Position numbers and translations under genes: made by a program. DNA of 35,258 nucleotides from assembly GCA_964523945.1 (NCBI GenBank), contig CAZGBU010000006.1, positions 1 through 35,258 on the forward strand, in the 5' to 3' direction. This document shows, one piece after another, positions 22,661 through 30,264 of this stretch. How positions within the stretch are numbered: the first letter of the stretch is position 1; every line of letters starts with the position of its first letter. The DNA comes from CAKTOF01 sp964523945 (GTDB taxonomy: Bacteria > Bacillota > Clostridia > Oscillospirales > Oscillospiraceae). The notes beneath the pieces are model-generated. The model saw only the letters and a program-made list of their open reading frames with translations, was not told the DNA's origin and did not search any database.

Positions 22661-23869
22661 ATGGCACTGATTGTTCAAAAGTTCGGCGGCAGCTCGGTGG
22701 CAAACGCGGAACGTATTTTTAATGTGGCTGACATTGTCACCAAAACATATAAAGAGGGAAACAGCGTAGTTGTCGTGCTGTCTGCACAGGGCGACACGAC
22801 GGATGATCTGATCGCTAAGGCGGCGGAGATCAATCCCAACAGCTCCAAGCGCGAGATGGATATGCTGCTTGCCGCCGGCGAGCAGATCTCGATTGCACTG
22901 GCGGCGATGGCGATCGAGAAGCTGGGCTTTCCGGTCATCTCTCTGACCGGCTGGCAGGTCGGCATGCGGACGAATTCCGCCTATGGCATGGCGCGCATCC
23001 ACCGCGTTGACTGCGACCGCATTCGGGAGGAGCTTGACAAGAAGAAAATCGTAATCGTCGCCGGCTTCCAGGGGCTGAACAAATACGACGACATCACAAC
23101 GCTTGGCCGCGGCGGCTCGGATACGACGGCGGTTGCGCTGGCGGTTGCGCTGCACGCGGATCTGTGCCAGATCTATACCGATGTCGACGGCGTCTATACG
23201 GCGGACCCGCGCGTGGTCAAAGAGGCGAAGAAGCTTGACGAGATCACCTACGATGAAATGCTCGAGCTGGCATCGCTCGGCGCGCAGGTGCTGCACAACC
23301 GTTCAGTCGAGATGGCCAAACGCTATCACATGCAGCTGGAGGTGCTCTCCAGCTTTACGAGAAAACCGGGCACGATTGTCAAGGAGGTTGTCAAATTGGA
23401 AAAGACGTTTGTCAGCGGGGTCGCTGCGGATAAAAAAATTGCGCGAATCGCGCTCGTCGGCCTTCCGGACGTGCCAGGCGTCGCTTATAAGCTGTTTTCA
23501 CTGCTGGCCAAGCGCGGCATCAACGTCGATGTGATCCTGCAGTCGATCGGCCGCGGTGAAACGAAGGACATCAGCTTTACCGTCGACCTGACGAGCATTC
23601 ACGATGCGCGCGATGTCATTGAGACAAACCGGGAGGAACTCGGCTATGACCACGTTGACTACAGTACCGATGTTGCAAAGGTGTCCATCGTCGGCGCCGG
23701 TATGGCAACCAATCCCGGCGTGGCGGCGGCCATGTTTGAAGCGCTCTATGAGGCGCACATCAACATCCGAATGATCGCGACCAGTGAGATCAAGGTTTCC
23801 GTGCTGATCGACAAGGAGGAGGCTGACCGCGCGGTGCAGGTCATCCACGCCAAGTTCTTCCGCCTCTGA
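22661..23869 (+). CDS. lysC: Aspartate kinase
   Basis: 402 residues. It phosphorylates L-aspartate, the first step toward lysine, threonine and methionine. The N terminus has the KFGGSSVAN motif, then FQGLNKYDDITTLGRGGSDT and the YTDVDGVYTADPR signature. Two C-terminal ACT domains (about 265-402; ARIALVGLPDVPGVAYKLFS and VSIVGAGMATNPGVAAAMFE) suggest allosteric feedback by pathway end products. Ribosome binding site GGGAGG is 7 bases upstream of ATG. Confidence 0.97.
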   Translation: MALIVQKFGGSSVANAERIFNVADIVTKTYKEGNSVVVVLSAQGDTTDDLIAKAAEINPNSSKREMDMLLAAGEQISIALAAMAIEKLGFPVISLTGWQVGMRTNSAYGMARIHRVDCDRIREELDKKKIVIVAGFQGLNKYDDITTLGRGGSDTTAVALAVALHADLCQIYTDVDGVYTADPRVVKEAKKLDEITYDEMLELASLGAQVLHNRSVEMAKRYHMQLEVLSSFTRKPGTIVKEVVKLEKTFVSGVAADKKIARIALVGLPDVPGVAYKLFSLLAKRGINVDVILQSIGRGETKDISFTVDLTSIHDARDVIETNREELGYDHVDYSTDVAKVSIVGAGMATNPGVAAAMFEALYEAHINIRMIATSEIKVSVLIDKEEADRAVQVIHAKFFRL

Positions 23870-23883
23870 TTCAGGATATTCCA

Positions 23884-23917
23884 CACCCTCCCGTCATAGA
23901 AATAGGACGGGAGGGTG
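23884..23917 (+). promoter_or_regulatory. Hairpin sequestering the ribosome binding site of the downstream gene
   Basis: CACCCTCCCGTC (23884-23895) pairs perfectly with GACGGGAGGGTG (23906-23917). The right arm contains GGGAGGG, the ribosome binding site of the gene starting GTG at 23923. It may act as lysC terminator too, but there is no T run. Confidence 0.7.
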
Positions 23918-23922
23918 ATTGC

Positions 23923-24408
23923 GTGAAACGGCGGTATGTTCTTGCATTTGTCCTGACGGCGCTGGCGGGTACAGGACTGCATTTTCTCTATGATCTGTGG
24001 CCGAATCCGCTGTTCGGTCTGATTGCTCCGGTCAACGAGAGCGTTTGGGAGCATCTGAAGCTGTTGTTCTGGCCGTTCCTGGCTGTGAGCTGGTATCTGG
24101 CGCGCCACACGGGGAATTTTTCTGCCGCCGGCGCGCATCTGTCTGCGGCGCTGCTGATGCCCCTCTGGCTGCTCGGCGTGTATTATCTGCTGCGCAGCGG
24201 CTTTGGCATCACGGGGTTGGCGGTGGATATTGCGCTGTATTACCTGACGCTTGCTGCGGGCTTTGTCTATGCGCTGGCACACCGGAATGCGCCGCGGTTC
24301 GGCCGCGCAGCGGGAACACTTGCCATGCTGACGGCGATTTGGGCCTCCTGTCTGCTGGTGTTTTCGATCGCGGCGCCGGATTTCCCGATTTTCTGGGCGG
24401 AAACGTAA
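23923..24408 (+). CDS. DUF6512-like integral membrane protein
   Basis: 161 residues with about five hydrophobic segments. A first segment (YVLAFVLTALAGTGLHFLYDL) is followed by the motif NPLFGLIAPVNESVWEHLKLLFWP, which I associate with the DUF6512 family, of unknown function. GTG at 23923 is chosen because GGAGGG precedes it by 7 bases. That site lies in a 12-base hairpin, so translation is probably restrained or controlled. It sits between lysC and infC with no obvious link to either. Confidence 0.8.
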   Translation: MKRRYVLAFVLTALAGTGLHFLYDLWPNPLFGLIAPVNESVWEHLKLLFWPFLAVSWYLARHTGNFSAAGAHLSAALLMPLWLLGVYYLLRSGFGITGLAVDIALYYLTLAAGFVYALAHRNAPRFGRAAGTLAMLTAIWASCLLVFSIAAPDFPIFWAET

Positions 24409-24416
24409 ATTGGCAG

Positions 24417-24445
24417 TTGACATTGCATGCACTGTGTGCTAAAAT
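24417..24445 (+). promoter_or_regulatory. Promoter of infC-rpmI-rplT
   Basis: A perfect TTGACA (24417-24422), 17 bases and TAAAAT (24440-24445). The transcript would start near 24452, leaving a leader of about 140 bases before infC. Confidence 0.9.
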
Positions 24446-24451
24446 AATCCG

Positions 24452-24580
24452 GCAAACAAGAAGGAGCAGCGGCCCTGCGCCTCACCGCCAGCCAAGCGAA
24501 GCGGTCTTACATGGATGAATTCCCGCCGAGGGGCGGGTTGTCTGTGCGCGGGTGCCGTCTGGCATCCGCGTTTTTTGTGT
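24452..24580 (+). ncRNA. infC-rpmI-rplT leader with attenuator (L20-leader type)
   Basis: The leader ends in a stem CGCGGGTGCC (24547-24556) with GGCATCCGCG (24561-24570), loop GTCT, followed by six T (24571-24576), a clean intrinsic terminator just before the infC ribosome binding site. In Bacillus and other Firmicutes, ribosomal protein L20 binds such a leader and represses the operon. The leader is matched by position and terminator; upstream L20-binding helices were not verified base by base. Confidence 0.75.
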
Positions 24581-24594
24581 GGGAGGTGCCTACC

Positions 24595-25113
24595 ATCGCC
24601 AAATTAGATCATCAGCTCAACGAGGAAATCAGAGACAAAGAGGTCAGAGTCATCGGCCCGGACGGTGCACAGCTCGGCATTATGTCAAGTGCGCAGGCGC
24701 TCGACCGTGCTGCGGAGCTGGATCTCGATCTGGTCAAAATCGCGCCGCAGGCGCAGCCGCCGGTCTGCCGGATCATGGATTATGGAAAGTTCCGCTTCGA
24801 GCAGTCCAAGAAGGAAAAAGAGGCCAGAAAGAATCAGCATGTTGTCGAGGTCAAAGAGATCCGCATGTCGCCCAATATCGACAGCAACGACTTCAATGTC
24901 AAGGTGAAGAACGCGCAGAAGTTCCTGAAAGACGGCAACCGCGTCAAGGTGACCGTCCGGTTCCGCGGCCGCGAGATGGCGCACACCAATCTCGGCGAGC
25001 AGCTTCTGAAGCAGTTCGGAGACGCTTGTGCTGAGGTCGCCGGTGTGGACAAAAAACCCAAGCTTGAGGGGCGCAACATGTCCATGTTCCTCTCGCCCAA
25101 AGCAGCGAAGTAA
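24595..25113 (+). CDS. infC: Translation initiation factor IF-3, apparent AUC start
   Basis: 172 residues from the ATC at 24595. IF-3 binds the 30S subunit and checks start codons. Conserved stretches: LNEEIRDKEVRVIGPDGAQLGI, DLDLVKIAPQAQPPVCRIMDYGKFRFEQSKKEKEARK, then the C-terminal domain with KEIRMSPNID and VTVRFRGREMAH. No ATG, GTG or TTG stands at a suitable place: GGGAGGTG (24581-24588) is 7 bases before ATC, while the in-frame GTG lies inside that site. Start codons such as AUU are known in infC and let IF-3 limit its own synthesis. An upstream ATG (24511) would read through the terminator hairpin and is rejected. Confidence 0.95.
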   Translation: MAKLDHQLNEEIRDKEVRVIGPDGAQLGIMSSAQALDRAAELDLDLVKIAPQAQPPVCRIMDYGKFRFEQSKKEKEARKNQHVVEVKEIRMSPNIDSNDFNVKVKNAQKFLKDGNRVKVTVRFRGREMAHTNLGEQLLKQFGDACAEVAGVDKKPKLEGRNMSMFLSPKAAK

Positions 25114-25145
25114 CGCAGCATCCGATTACGGAAGGAGATTTCACA

Positions 25146-25343
25146 ATGCCGAAGATCAAAACTCACAGCGGCGCGAAGAAGAGATTCAACCTCACCAAGA
25201 GCGGGAAAGTCAAGCGCGCGCATGCCTACAAGAGCCATATCCTCACGAAGAAGGACACCAAGCGCTGCCGTCGCCTGCGCTCCGGCACCTATGCCGACAG
25301 CACCAACGAGGCCGCGATCAAGAAAATGATCCCTTACAAATAA
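25146..25343 (+). CDS. rpmI: Ribosomal protein L35 (bL35)
   Basis: 65 residues, strongly basic, with MPKIKTHSGAKKRFNLTKSG, KRAHAYKSHILTKKD and KRCRRLRSGTYA. A component of the large ribosomal subunit. It lies between infC and rplT in the usual order, with GGAAGGAG upstream. Confidence 0.98.
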   Translation: MPKIKTHSGAKKRFNLTKSGKVKRAHAYKSHILTKKDTKRCRRLRSGTYADSTNEAAIKKMIPYK

Positions 25344-25372
25344 GGGCTGACTGACAAACAGGAGGATATACC

Positions 25373-25726
25373 ATGGCTAGAGTCAAAGGCGCGATGATGA
25401 CGCGCAAGAGAAGAAATAAAACCCTGAAACTGGCGAAGGGCTTCTGGGGCAGCAAATCCAAGCACTTCAAGATGGCGAAGCAGCAGCTCAAAAAGAGCGG
25501 CGTGTACGCGTATCGTGACCGTAAGCAGAAAAAGCGCGACTACCGTCAGCTTTGGATTGCCCGCATTTCCGCGGCGGTCAAGCCCTACGGCCTGAATTAT
25601 TCCCGCTTTATGTACGGCGTCAAGAAAGCCGGCATTGAAATGAACCGCAAGAGCCTGTCCGAGATGGCCATCCATGACAGCGAGGCGTTTGCTGCGCTTG
25701 TCGAAACGGCGAAGGCCAGCCTCTGA
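25373..25726 (+). CDS. rplT: Ribosomal protein L20 (bL20)
   Basis: 117 residues, basic. MARVKGAMMTRKRRNKTLKL, GFWGSKSKHFKMAKQQLKKS, YRDRKQKKRDYRQLWIARIS and LNYSRFMYGVKKAGIEMNRK are typical. It takes part in early large-subunit assembly and is the likely repressor of this operon through the leader at 24452-24580. Ribosome binding site AGGAGG upstream. A terminator follows. Confidence 0.98.
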   Translation: MARVKGAMMTRKRRNKTLKLAKGFWGSKSKHFKMAKQQLKKSGVYAYRDRKQKKRDYRQLWIARISAAVKPYGLNYSRFMYGVKKAGIEMNRKSLSEMAIHDSEAFAALVETAKASL

Positions 25727-25744
25727 TCTCAAATGTGCAAAAGA

Positions 25745-25776
25745 CCCCGGGCGCCGCAGCGCCCGGGGCCTTTTTT
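25745..25776. terminator. Terminator after rplT
   Basis: CCCCGGGCGC (25745-25754) pairs perfectly with GCGCCCGGGG (25759-25768), loop CGCA, followed by CC and six T. It overlaps the stop codon of the converging DUF4349 gene. Confidence 0.9.
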
Positions 25777-26746
25777 ATTCGGCTTCGTCTGATTTGGGCG
25801 GCTCAGCCTTTCTTTCGCGTTTGCGCCGTCTGCGGCGGACACCGAAGAAAATCCCAACGCCTGCGCCGACAATCACCAGGAACGTCAGTATACCGGCCCA
25901 GCTGCCCGCGATGGCGACCAGAAAGTCCTGCAGACCGTTTACAAAGCCCCGCGCGCCGGAACGCAGCGCGGCAGTCAGGCGTGCGCCGAAGCCGATGGCC
26001 GGCTCTTCCAGCTCGGACAGCTCGTAGACCTCGGACAGATTGATGTAAATCGTCGCGTAGTCTGAAAGCGAGTCGTAACGGCGGAGCGTGCCGGTCAGCT
26101 CCTCAATTGCCAGCTCCGTCTCAGAGATGGCCGTTTCGATGGTGATGATGTCCTCCATCGTCTCCGCGCCGGCGAGCAGCGTCTGCAGCCGCTCGAGCTT
26201 TGTCTGCTGGGTCACCAGGCGCGACTCGGTGTCGTAGTAGACCTCGCTGATGTCCTCCGCGTTCCGGCTGATGCCGTTGACCTGACAGAGCGAGAGCGTG
26301 CCAACCCGGCTGCAAAACGACTCGAACTGATCGGCGGGCACACGTACGGTGTAGAACCCCGTGCGGTAAGTGCCGTAGTTGTCCAGACTGCTGCGCTCAA
26401 AATAGCCGCCGGCTAACTCGACAAGCGTCTCAAGATCTGCAACAACCGCATCGAACTGCGTTGACTCGAGATTGATGTCAGCGGTATAGATGAATTTGGT
26501 GTTTCCGGGGAGGGATGCGGATGCATTGGATGACTGACTTTCACTTTCTTCTGTGGCGAAGCCCAACTCGCCGGAGTCGGCCCCGCTGGATGTGTTGCTC
26601 TGGCTGCTGTCGAACATCATTTCGCCGGTACTTGTGGCGGTTTCGGCGGCTGCGTTGTCCCCGGATGCAGCGCTGCTGCAGCCGGTCAACACCAGCAGCG
26701 CAAGGACAAGAGCAAGGGCGAGCAGGGTGGTCAGACGCTTCTTCGT
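25775..26746 (-). CDS. DUF4349 lipoprotein, apparent ACG start
   Basis: 323 residues if started at the ACG at 26746-26744. It carries a lipoprotein signal, KKRLTTLLALALVLALLVLTGC, with lipid Cys23, and a Ser/Ala-rich linker (about 24-85). The DUF4349 domain follows (about 88-265: YTADINLESTQFD, GGYFERSSLDNYG, VRVPADQFESFC, then a coiled-coil QQTKLERLQTLLAGAETMEDI). A C-terminal membrane segment (ILTFLVIVGAGVGIFFGV) and a basic/acidic tail end it. No ATG, GTG or TTG lies at the right place: GGAGGAG ends 5-7 bases before ACG AAG AAG, the position where other lipoproteins have ATG. A GTG at 26824 would add 26 residues without a ribosome binding site. Function unknown; surface-exposed. Confidence 0.85.
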   Translation of the reverse strand, partial: TKKRLTTLLALALVLALLVLTGCSSAASGDNAAAETATSTGEMMFDSSQSNTSSGADSGELGFATEESESQSSNASASLPGNTKFIYTADINLESTQFDAVVADLETLVELAGGYFERSSLDNYGTYRTGFYTVRVPADQFESFCSRVGTLSLCQVNGISRNAEDISEVYYDTESRLVTQQTKLERLQTLLAGAETMEDIITIETAISETELAIEELTGTLRRYDSLSDYATIYINLSEVYELSELEEPAIGFGARLTAALRSGARGFVNGLQDFLVAIAGSWAGILTFLVIVGAGVGIFFGVRRRRRKRERKAEPPKSDEAE

Positions 26747-26853
26747 TGTTTCTCCTCCGTTCTTTTCTGAAATAAAGTGGCTTGGCAAGACGAATCCACT
26801 TTGTTCGTTTAGACGAGCCTGCACCCAAATAGTTCCCAGCCGGAGAAAAACGG

Positions 26854-27957
26854 TCAGACCGCTTCGCCGCAGACGGCGCGGCAGTGCGCCGGATCGGTGT
26901 TCCCCTCGGTGGAGAAGAGCAGAATCTGCGTGCTTTCGTCCAGCCCAAGCGCCTCACGCGCGCCAAGCGGCTGGCCGTCCAGAATGGCTGCGAGCGCGCC
27001 GAGCCCGATTGCGCCGCAGGCCCCGCAGCAGACAGCCGGATCGCCCGGCAAAGGCCGTGCGGCCAGGCGCATTCCGCGCTCGGCGAGCATATCGCAGCAG
27101 CGGAAGAAATGCGCTGCATTGCTCTGCAGAATTGGCAGCGCAAGTGTGCTGACCTCGCCGCAGCACAGACCGGCCATTGCAGTGGGCTGATCGGCCCGCA
27201 GCGCCACGGGCGCGCCGTGCCGTACTGAGGCCATGACACAGGCGGTATCCCAGGCCTCAAGGATGGAGATGACCGGCATGTCCGCGCCGCAGCGAAGACG
27301 AAAGGCGGCTGTGACGGCAGCGGCCATTGACCCGACGCCGGCCTGCAGAAATACGTGGGTCGGATGGACGGCACCGAGCTGCTCCGCCGCTTCCTCCGCC
27401 ATTGTCGTATAGCCGAGCATGATCTGGGACGGGATCTCGGTATAGCCGTCAAACGCCGTGTCCTGTATCAGCACAGCGCTGTGCGCGGCGGCCCAGTCGG
27501 ATGCGGCACGCACAGCGTCATCATAGCACAACGCGGTCGGCACCACATCTGCACCCATGGCGCGGATGGCAGCGGACCGTGCTGGAATCGTCCCCGCCGG
27601 CAGAAAGACAGTGGCATGGCAACCGATCCGCCGCGCGGCCCAGGCGACAGCCAAACCGTGGTTGCCGTCGGTCGCGGTGGCGACCGATGCACCGGCGGAT
27701 AGACCGAGCGCATGCATCGCATAGGATGCACCCAGCCCTTTGAACGCGTTCAGACCGAACCGGATGGACTCATCCTTCAGGTAGATCCCGCCGACACCAA
27801 GCTGCCGCGCCAGTGCCGGCAGCGCGTACAGCGGCGTTGGCGCATATTCTGGCATGCTGCGATGAAACGACCGCACGCGTGCAATCTGCTCTGCCGTAAA
27901 CGGCGCGGGCACTGGCGCGAAATCCGGCCGGCCGCGCATCCATTCTATTCCTTCCAC
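26854..27957 (-). CDS. Diaminopropionate ammonia-lyase-like PLP enzyme
   Basis: 367 residues of the tryptophan-synthase-beta-like (type II) PLP fold. The PLP lysine is in LKDESIRFGLNAFKGLGASY, followed by the ATDGNHGLAVAWAARRIG cofactor-binding stretch and the glycine-rich AGVGSMAAAV. The C-terminal part has GLCCGEVSTLALPIL and FSTEGNTDPAHC, both typical of diaminopropionate ammonia-lyase (DpaL/YgeX), which splits 2,3-diaminopropionate to pyruvate and ammonia. It is a little shorter than the Escherichia coli enzyme. A GTG at 27957 follows GAGGTGA; an ATG seven codons later is an alternative. It starts 12 bases after the metallo-beta-lactamase-fold gene, so the two are one operon. Confidence 0.88.
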   Translation of the reverse strand: MEGIEWMRGRPDFAPVPAPFTAEQIARVRSFHRSMPEYAPTPLYALPALARQLGVGGIYLKDESIRFGLNAFKGLGASYAMHALGLSAGASVATATDGNHGLAVAWAARRIGCHATVFLPAGTIPARSAAIRAMGADVVPTALCYDDAVRAASDWAAAHSAVLIQDTAFDGYTEIPSQIMLGYTTMAEEAAEQLGAVHPTHVFLQAGVGSMAAAVTAAFRLRCGADMPVISILEAWDTACVMASVRHGAPVALRADQPTAMAGLCCGEVSTLALPILQSNAAHFFRCCDMLAERGMRLAARPLPGDPAVCCGACGAIGLGALAAILDGQPLGAREALGLDESTQILLFSTEGNTDPAHCRAVCGEAV

Positions 27958-27969
27958 GATCCATTCACC

Positions 27970-28761
27970 TCAAATCGTCAGGCGCATCCCGCCGGAAAGC
28001 GCTGAAATACGAGCGCCCATTACCTCGCGCAGCAGCGCATACGGCTGCGCGCCGGTGCAGTGGCAGGTGTAAAACTGCGTCGGAAAGTCCAGCAGCCGGC
28101 GGCCAAGCGCGCGCACGAAATCATCGGGTGCGGTGCTGCCGACGCTCAGATGAAAGCCGGAGACTGCAACGTCCGGCGCGCGCCCAGCCAACTCGATCGC
28201 ACGGTTCATGATGTTGACGATGCCGCAGTGCGCGCACCCGCCAAACAGGTAAAGGGTCCCATCTGCCTCCAGGAGCAGGCTCTGTTCATGCGCGAAATGA
28301 TCCGGCGCGCCGTTTTCATACAGCGTTGCATTGATTGGTGAGCAAAACGCATCGCCCTTCACCGCGGAAAAAAGCGTCATGCCCGGACCGATGGGATAGA
28401 CCGGCGCAGTTGTGTTCAGCCGCTTGCAACCATCCAGATGTGGATCCAGCCCGATGTCGCGCCCATCTGCGGCGCTGTGGTGGGCAAATGCGTCCGGGGC
28501 GAGGTAGACGGGTGCGGTCTGGTTCCGGCGCAGAAATACGTCCAGTCCACCGCCGTGATCATAGTGCCCATGCGAGAGCACAGCAAATTCGACACTTGCC
28601 AGGTCAATGCCAAGCGCCTCGGCATTGCGGGAAAACTGCGCACCTGGCCCCATGTCGAACAGGATGCGGCGCCCGTTCGTCTCCAGCAGCAGACTCAGAC
28701 CGTGTGCGCAGGCGAATGTTTCATCCATCGACGTGTTTTCCAGCAGAACCGTCAGCTCCAT
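27970..28761 (-). CDS. Metallo-beta-lactamase-fold hydrolase
   Basis: 263 residues. The metal-binding motif SHGHYDHGGGL is followed by later metal ligands in FGGCAHCGIVN and the C-terminal FYTCHCTGAQPY. N-terminal LLLETNGRRILFDMGPG is the usual strand-turn before it. The pattern best fits the COG1237 branch (7,8-dihydropterin-6-yl-methyl-4-(beta-D-ribofuranosyl)aminobenzene 5'-phosphate synthase-like), but the substrate is unknown. ATG at 28761 follows GGGAGG. It is the first gene of a pair with the diaminopropionate ammonia-lyase-like enzyme. Confidence 0.88.
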   Translation of the reverse strand: MELTVLLENTSMDETFACAHGLSLLLETNGRRILFDMGPGAQFSRNAEALGIDLASVEFAVLSHGHYDHGGGLDVFLRRNQTAPVYLAPDAFAHHSAADGRDIGLDPHLDGCKRLNTTAPVYPIGPGMTLFSAVKGDAFCSPINATLYENGAPDHFAHEQSLLLEADGTLYLFGGCAHCGIVNIMNRAIELAGRAPDVAVSGFHLSVGSTAPDDFVRALGRRLLDFPTQFYTCHCTGAQPYALLREVMGARISALSGGMRLTI

Positions 28762-28793
28762 GCGGCAACCTCCCAATGCGTTGATTTCGTTTC

Positions 28794-28822
28794 ATCGTAG
28801 CATGCGCTGTCCGCTGTGTCAA
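28794..28822 (-). promoter_or_regulatory. Promoter of the MBL-fold / ammonia-lyase operon
   Basis: On the minus strand a perfect TTGACA (28822-28817), 17 bases and TACGAT (28799-28794). Confidence 0.82.
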
Positions 28823-28834
28823 GACATGCAGAAC

Positions 28835-28860
28835 AGGCGGGAAGCATGCGCTTCCCGCCT
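28835..28860 (-). terminator. Hairpin after the small Cys-rich peptide gene
   Basis: AGGCGGGAAGC (28835-28845) pairs perfectly with GCTTCCCGCCT (28850-28860), loop ATGC. It lies 30 bases after the peptide's stop. The T content after it is low on the minus strand, so termination may be partial. Confidence 0.6.
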
Positions 28861-28889
28861 GGCCGCACCGGGCTGCCCCGGCGATGTAT

Positions 28890-29021
28890 TCAGCAGCCGC
28901 AGCTGTTGTCACAGCAGCCACAGTTGTTGTTATTGCCGCCCCAGACGACAATGATCAGGATCAGAATGATGATCCACCACCAACTGTTGCCGAATGCACA
29001 GAAACCGGAATTGCAGGACAT
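28890..29021 (-). CDS. Small Cys-rich, Trp-containing membrane peptide (43 aa)
   Basis: 43 residues, shorter than most gene-calling cut-offs. It begins MSCNSGFCAFGNSWWWIIIL, has a hydrophobic core (17-27, III-LILIIVVW), and ends in an Asn-rich stretch and CGCCDNSCGC. GGGAGAT lies 7 bases upstream of ATG and a hairpin follows the stop. Small proteins with a Trp/Ile membrane stretch and Cys/Gly/Asn-rich ends, of the YjcZ or CotC-like type, are common in sporulating Firmicutes; their role in spores is mostly unknown. The stretch also contains no competing reading with better support. Resemblance to these families is by composition only. Confidence 0.75.
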   Translation of the reverse strand: MSCNSGFCAFGNSWWWIIILILIIVVWGGNNNNCGCCDNSCGC

Positions 29022-29098
29022 AGAAGTAATCTCCCAAATCAATTTGGAGCAGCTAGCTCTCAATCCATATTATTCAGTCCCGGCGGAAAGGTGATAAA

Positions 29099-29128
29099 CT
29101 CCGCGCCGCTCATCTGAGCGGCGCGGAG
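29099..29128 (-). terminator. Terminator of the SLH-domain gene
   Basis: CTCCGCGCCGCTCA (29099-29112) pairs perfectly with TGAGCGGCGCGGAG (29115-29128). On the minus strand it is followed by TTTATCACCTTT. The 2-base loop means the innermost pairs must open. Confidence 0.7.
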
Positions 29129-29139
29129 AGCAGCGCTTC

Positions 29140-30264
29140 TTATTCGATCCGTGTGCCGACCACCTGGCAGACAGCCCGATCTGCCGTGGCCTGCGTCACA
29201 ACGCCGCGCGAAACCAGATCGGTCAGCAACGTCGTCCCACTGTCTGGCATGGTGGCAAACAGGCTGTAATACGACAGATAAACCATGCGGCCCCGTGTGA
29301 ACGAGCCGTTTGCGATCGTACTGACCTCGGCGCTGTTGAACAGCCCGAGCGTCACGCAGTCGGTGAGGATGGTGGCGTAATTGAAATCCACGGTCTCTTC
29401 ATAACCGAGCGCGCGCATCATGAACGCAATGTAGTGCCGTGCGGAGATGGTGTTGTTCGGTGAAAATGTTGTTGCTGTGGTGCCGTTGGTGAAGCCGTGG
29501 GCATAGGCATAGGCGACGTAGCGGTAAGCCCAGTGCGTCGTCGGTACGTCGGTAAACGGATGTGTGCCGGTATAGGCGAGCGCCTCGTCCTCAAGCCCCA
29601 TGATGCGGATGAATACCACGAGGCCCTGAATGCGTGTGGCGGTCCGCTCGAGCTCATAGCCGACCGACGAGCCCAGGAACAGCGACATCTCGTTGAGCAC
29701 ATCGGCGCGGGAGGCCCAGTCGGTTGAACTGGACGCCGACAGGCGATACGGACCAGTGATGACAAGTGCGGCAGACTCCGAGGTGACGCGAAAACCGCCG
29801 CTGCTGCTGTCGTCTTTCATATAGAGTGTTTTGGCCGTCAGCGTCTGACCGGTTGCGACGCGTTCGCCGGCGCTGACATTGATCAGGCTGCTGCTGTCAG
29901 TGGTCAGTGTGCCGCTGATCGGCATCACTTTTGTGCCCGGCAGCAGTGTCAGCGTGTCGTTCTGCTTCAGATAGACGATACCGTCGGTGCGGCGTGCACC
30001 GGTGTTGGCCTGTTCGCGCTGGAGATTGTAGGCTCCAACGGTTTCGGCCAGTTCCAGAAACTGCTCGTTGTAGATCTGGTTGAGCGCATACGATGCGTTG
30101 GCATGGAGCTGGCTGATCAGACCAGGTTGATAAATGGAGGTCAGATAGCTGAGGCTGACGGCAGGGTCGGTCTGATCCCCGGGCGCTGCTGCAGCCGGGA
30201 GCGAGCCGAGACAGGTGGCGCTAAACAGCACAGCCGCCAGCAACAGGCTGATTGATCGTTTCAT
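29140..30264 (-). CDS. Secreted SLH-domain protein
   Basis: 374 residues. A Sec signal peptide (MKRSISLLLAAVLFSATCLG...PAAAAPG, cut near 27) leads to a region of unknown fold (about 30-180, with IVYLKQNDTLTLLPGTKVMP). The C-terminal half has S-layer-homology features: HPFTDVPTTHWAYRYVAYAY, GFTNGTTATTFSPNNTISAR, and ALGYEETVDFNYATILTDC. SLH domains attach proteins to cell-wall polysaccharide. ATG overlaps the rex stop by four bases (ATGA), so it is translated from the rex mRNA. Pairing of rex with an SLH protein is unusual; a specific link to redox is not evident. Confidence 0.85.
   Translation of the reverse strand: MKRSISLLLAAVLFSATCLGSLPAAAAPGDQTDPAVSLSYLTSIYQPGLISQLHANASYALNQIYNEQFLELAETVGAYNLQREQANTGARRTDGIVYLKQNDTLTLLPGTKVMPISGTLTTDSSSLINVSAGERVATGQTLTAKTLYMKDDSSSGGFRVTSESAALVITGPYRLSASSSTDWASRADVLNEMSLFLGSSVGYELERTATRIQGLVVFIRIMGLEDEALAYTGTHPFTDVPTTHWAYRYVAYAYAHGFTNGTTATTFSPNNTISARHYIAFMMRALGYEETVDFNYATILTDCVTLGLFNSAEVSTIANGSFTRGRMVYLSYYSLFATMPDSGTTLLTDLVSRGVVTQATADRAVCQVVGTRIE

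Noticed and set aside
22388..23296. A 302-residue minus-strand frame opposite hom and lysC
   Set aside because: It covers parts of two conserved genes and has no own signals.
24511..24594. ATG at 24511 as the infC start
   Set aside because: It would translate through the attenuator hairpin and its T run, giving a 28-residue extension absent from the family, and it lacks a ribosome binding site.
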